8,625 nucleotides of DNA from an uncultured bacterium (GTDB lineage Bacteria; Actinomycetota; Actinomycetes; S36-B12), in contig CAJAKT010000530.1 of NCBI GenBank assembly GCA_903940375.1, positions 1-8,625 of the forward strand, given 5' to 3'. A model generated the notes under the pieces. The model was not told where the DNA came from. It made no database searches and was given only the letters and a program-made list of their open reading frames with translations. Shown piece by piece: positions 6,467-8,625 of the stretch (position 1 is the first letter of the stretch; every line of letters begins with the position of its first letter). Position numbers and translations under genes: made by a program.

Positions 6467-7296
6467 GCGCCGCTCCTTCCGGTGGTGGTGTCGCGGTAGC
6501 CGAGGCGGCGACTGATGGCGAGCCCGGCCTCCACGGCCGGGCGGGCAAAGCGGGTCAGGGAGTCCTGTGTCATTCGCTGGAGCGGTCCGGAGACAGACAC
6601 CGCTGCGACGACCTCACCGAGGTCATTGCGAATCGGTGCGGCGATGGAGGCGATGCCCATTTCGGCCTCGTTGACTTCCTCGGCCCAGCCGCGCTGCCGA
6701 ATGGTGGTGAGGTTCGAGCGGAGCATCCCTGCATCGTGGATCGTGCTCGGGGTGGTGCGCGGGAGAACCCACCCGTCCAGGAGGGCATCGAGTGATGCGG
6801 CCCGGATGCAGGCCAGCAGGAGCTTCCCTGAGCTCGTGGCGTGCGCATCGGCCCGGTGCGCGACCGGGCCGATGAGTCGGAGCGTATGCGGGCTCTCGCG
6901 CCGCTCGAGGTAGACAACCTGGCGTCCGTCCAGCACTGCCACCTGAACGGTCTCGCGTGTTGCCTGCCGGAGGCTGTCGATCACGGGATCAGCGGCATCG
7001 TGCAGTCCGATGTGCACCGACACCGTCGCACCGAGCTCGTAGACGGCGAGACCCAGCCGGTAGGCACCGGTGTCCGGGTCGTGCTCGAGCAGGCGTTCGT
7101 CGGCAAGGGTGCTGAGCAGCCGGTGCGTGGTGCTCTTGCTGAGGCCCAGCCGGCGTGACAGCTCGCTGACGCCGAGCTCGCGCGAGGTGCCGGAGAACTC
7201 CTTGAGCAGGCGCGCTGCGTTGCGGACACTCGACAGAGTCGAGTGCTGGCGGCTTGCAGTGGTGCCCGGGCCATCAACGGGCCGCAGGTCACTCAT
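6463..7296 (-). CDS. IclR-family transcriptional regulator of the adjacent catabolic operon
   Basis: A 277-residue DNA-binding regulator with the standard IclR layout. An N-terminal winged helix-turn-helix covers about residues 20-85, with the helix pair LGVSELSRRLGLSKSTTHRL (41-60) followed by the wing DPDTGAYRLG. The effector-binding domain covers about 90-265, with ETVQVAVLDGRQVVYLERRES, ATSSGKLLLA, INEAEMGIASIAAP-like residues and VAAVSVSGP. ATG 7296 has GGAGAGG (7304-7310 on the complementary strand) seven bases upstream; GTG 7299 is an alternative. Its stop overlaps the hydratase start, so it is the first gene of the operon it probably controls, and an effector from that pathway is likely. 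A 28-bp imperfect palindrome between its -10 element and its start suggests self-regulation. Members of the family can repress or activate; the palindrome position favours repression. Confidence 0.9.
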   Translation of the reverse strand: MSDLRPVDGPGTTASRQHSTLSSVRNAARLLKEFSGTSRELGVSELSRRLGLSKSTTHRLLSTLADERLLEHDPDTGAYRLGLAVYELGATVSVHIGLHDAADPVIDSLRQATRETVQVAVLDGRQVVYLERRESPHTLRLIGPVAHRADAHATSSGKLLLACIRAASLDALLDGWVLPRTTPSTIHDAGMLRSNLTTIRQRGWAEEVNEAEMGIASIAAPIRNDLGEVVAAVSVSGPLQRMTQDSLTRFARPAVEAGLAISRRLGYRDTTTGRSGA

Positions 7297-7317
7297 CACG
7301 CAGCCTCTCCTCGCGAA

Positions 7318-7345
7318 GTGTGCAGCAGCCGACGCTGCCGCACGC
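7318..7345. promoter_or_regulatory. 28-bp imperfect palindrome, candidate IclR operator
   Basis: The 12-base arms GTGTGCAGCAGC (7318-7329) and GCTGCCGCACGC (7334-7345) flank CGAC and pair at 10 of 12 positions; the innermost five pairs are perfect. The palindrome starts 6 bases downstream of the proposed iclR -10 element and covers the expected transcription start, a typical repressor site. IclR-type proteins bind palindromic sites of this general size; binding by the adjacent regulator is inferred. Confidence 0.5.
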
Positions 7346-7350
7346 CTGCG

Positions 7351-7356
7351 AGATTA
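7351..7356 (-). promoter_or_regulatory. -10 element of the iclR-hydratase-decarboxylase-tautomerase operon
   Basis: On the minus strand this reads TAATCT, a good TAnnnT match. It would start transcription near 7344, leaving a leader of about 48 bases that contains the palindrome and the iclR ribosome binding site. No convincing -35 hexamer is seen at the usual distance. Confidence 0.45.
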
Positions 7357-7374
7357 GCAGGGGAGGGGACCGTG

Positions 7375-7434
7375 ATGGGTGGTCTCGGATCCGCGCGGGA
7401 TGCCGTGCGCGACGTGTCTCGCGTGAGGGATTAG
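7375..7434 (+). CDS. Possible 19-residue ORF upstream of fprA
   Basis: ATG 7375 is preceded by GGAGGGG (7362-7368) with 6 bases between, a good ribosome binding site. The ORF encodes a 19-residue peptide starting MGGLGSARDAVRDV and ends with TAG at 7432. That stop codon lies inside the proposed fprA -10 element, so a transcript from that promoter would not include the ORF; it could be expressed only from a start further left. It has no run of a regulatory amino acid of the attenuator kind. It may well be a chance frame. Confidence 0.2.
   Translation: MGGLGSARDAVRDVSRVRD
7408..7423. promoter_or_regulatory. 16-bp inverted repeat upstream of the fprA -10 element
   Basis: CGCGA (7408-7412) and TCGCG (7419-7423) are perfect 5-bp arms around CGTGTC. 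The repeat ends 8 bases before the fprA -10 element and so covers the -35 region. The left part, CGCGACGTGT, recurs with one change as CGCGAAGTGT at 7312-7321 beside the larger palindrome. A regulator binding both sites could link fprA to the divergent operon; this is inference. Confidence 0.3.
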
Positions 7435-7437
7435 GTT
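7432..7437 (+). promoter_or_regulatory. -10 element of the fprA-like gene
   Basis: TAGGTT, identical to the proposed parE -10 element. Transcription would start near 7444 and give a leader of about 30 bases carrying GAGGAG (7463-7468), five bases before the ATG at 7474. The -35 region is not recognisable. Confidence 0.45.
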
Positions 7438-7473
7438 TGCTTGGTCAGCACTGGAACCTGCCGAGGAGTCACC

Positions 7474-8625
7474 ATGTCCCGCACCGTGAGGGTCGCCGTC
7501 ATCGGATCAGGCCCGTCCGGGATCTACGCGGCGGATGCCCTCGTCAGTCAGTCGGAGGTTCCCGTCGAGGTAGATGTCATCGATCGTCTCCCCGTCCCCT
7601 TCGGACTGGTCCGCTACGGAGTCGCGCCCGACCACCTGAGCATCCGCTCGGTCCGCGACACCCTCGACAAGACCCTCGACAAGCCTGGTGTCCGCTTCCT
7701 CGGCAACGTGTCTGTCGGCGAGGACGTCTCCATGGCGGAGCTCCACAGGTGCTACGACGCGATCGTCCTCACTTACGGAGCGTCCCGCGATCGCCGGCTC
7801 GGCGTGCCCGGTGAGGACCTCGCAGGCAGCGTGGCCGCAACGGACTTCGTCGCGTGGTACTGCGGTCATCCGGATGCCGATCGCGACCTGTTCGAGTCCC
7901 TAGTGCCGGAGGCGACTGGTGTCGTCGTCGTCGGTGTCGGCAACGTGGCTGTCGATGTCACGCGTGTCCTGGCCAAGACCGTCGCGGAACTCGACCACAC
8001 CGACATGCCGCAGTACGTGTTCGACACCCTGGCGAAGTCGAAGATCACCGACATTCACGTCCTTGGGCGACGTGGGCCGGCCCAGGCCGCCTTCACGACG
8101 AAGGAGCTGCGGGAGCTCGGTGAACTCGCCGATGCGGACATCATCGTCGACCCGGCCGACATGGAGCTCGACGAGGCAAGCGCAGCACTCGCCGCGTCTG
8201 ACAAGGCCGTGGCGCGCAATGTCGAGGTCATGCGCGTCTGGTCAACCGAGGCGCCGAGCGGAAAGCCGCGTCGCATTCACCTGCACTTCTTCGCCCGTCC
8301 GACCGAACTGCGTGGCACCGATCACGTGGAGACCGTCGTTGTCGAGCGCACGGCCCTGACGCCCGAGGGCTCGGCGGTTGGCACCGGTGAGTTCACCGAG
8401 ATCGCCGCCAACGTCGTCATCCGCAGCGTCGGCTACCGCGGCACCGCACTCGACGAGGTGCCCTTCGACTCAGGGCGCAATGTCATCCCGCACACTGACG
8501 GGCGGGTTGAGCGCGACGGCGTGACCGTGCCCGGTGAATACGTTGCCGGCTGGATCAAGCGGGGCCCGACAGGCATCATCGGGACGAACAAGAAGGATGC
8601 CGTCCAGACGGTCGCGTCCTTGCTG
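7474..8625 (+). CDS. fprA: Ferredoxin-NADP reductase, FprA / adrenodoxin reductase type (3' end cut off)
   Basis: FAD flavoprotein that passes electrons between NADPH and ferredoxin, for example to supply cytochromes P450 or iron-sulfur oxygenases. The first 384 residues are visible and the frame is still open at the right edge; M. tuberculosis FprA has about 456, so roughly the last 70 are missing. The N-terminal FAD-binding motif is VIGSGPSG (9-16), followed by PVPFGLVRYGVAPDH (40-54). The NADP-binding segment is VVVGVGNVAVDVTRVL (151-166); most relatives have GNGNVALD, so two positions differ. GRRGPAQAAFTTKELREL (198-215), RSVGYRG (317-323) and GWIKRGPTGIIGTNKKDA (359-376) are hallmarks of the family. 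The ATG at 7474 has GAGGAG five bases upstream. The gene is divergent from the IclR-led catabolic operon, but may be an independent housekeeping gene. Confidence 0.93.
   Translation, partial: MSRTVRVAVIGSGPSGIYAADALVSQSEVPVEVDVIDRLPVPFGLVRYGVAPDHLSIRSVRDTLDKTLDKPGVRFLGNVSVGEDVSMAELHRCYDAIVLTYGASRDRRLGVPGEDLAGSVAATDFVAWYCGHPDADRDLFESLVPEATGVVVVGVGNVAVDVTRVLAKTVAELDHTDMPQYVFDTLAKSKITDIHVLGRRGPAQAAFTTKELRELGELADADIIVDPADMELDEASAALAASDKAVARNVEVMRVWSTEAPSGKPRRIHLHFFARPTELRGTDHVETVVVERTALTPEGSAVGTGEFTEIAANVVIRSVGYRGTALDEVPFDSGRNVIPHTDGRVERDGVTVPGEYVAGWIKRGPTGIIGTNKKDAVQTVASLL

Overview
The window is GC-rich, densely packed DNA from an actinobacterium. The evidence is a primary sigma factor of the SigA/HrdB type, the short zinc-ribbon-like DUF7455 protein beside a ParE-type topoisomerase gene (a pairing usual near sigA in actinobacteria), an FprA-type ferredoxin-NADP reductase, and TAnnnT -10 elements set almost directly before start codons. 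A methylmalonyl-CoA decarboxylase would fit a lineage with propionyl-CoA/methylmalonyl-CoA metabolism, such as Propionibacteriales, but I cannot fix the genus.

Left part (1-4645) is mostly housekeeping. The 3' end of sigA overlaps a methylmalonyl-CoA decarboxylase gene. Convergent to this lies the DUF7455 gene. A 211-bp divergent intergenic region follows, holding an 18-bp palindrome that abuts a consensus DnaA box. Then come parE (complete), an unrecognised small basic ORF with a strong ribosome binding site, and a beta-class carbonic anhydrase.

Right part (4661-7296, minus strand) is a compact catabolic operon. It is read from 7296 downwards as an IclR-family regulator, a 2-oxopent-4-enoate hydratase, a 4-oxalocrotonate decarboxylase and a 4-oxalocrotonate (2-hydroxymuconate) tautomerase. 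The last three are consecutive steps of the oxalocrotonate branch of the catechol meta-cleavage pathway, taking 2-hydroxymuconate to 4-hydroxy-2-oxovalerate. The ring-cleavage dioxygenase, semialdehyde dehydrogenase, aldolase and acetaldehyde dehydrogenase of that pathway are not in the window. Divergent from the operon is an fprA-like ferredoxin-NADP reductase gene that runs off the right edge. The shared 177-bp intergenic region has a 28-bp imperfect palindrome placed where a repressor would act on the iclR promoter.

There is no tRNA, rRNA, CRISPR array, insertion sequence or phage gene, and no stretch over about 210 bases lacks a gene. I do not see a clearly new biological system. The points most worth a second look are the stand-alone three-enzyme meta-pathway operon with its probable operator, the palindrome plus DnaA box upstream of parE, and the decarboxylase gene wedged between sigA and DUF7455 with a changed active-site residue.
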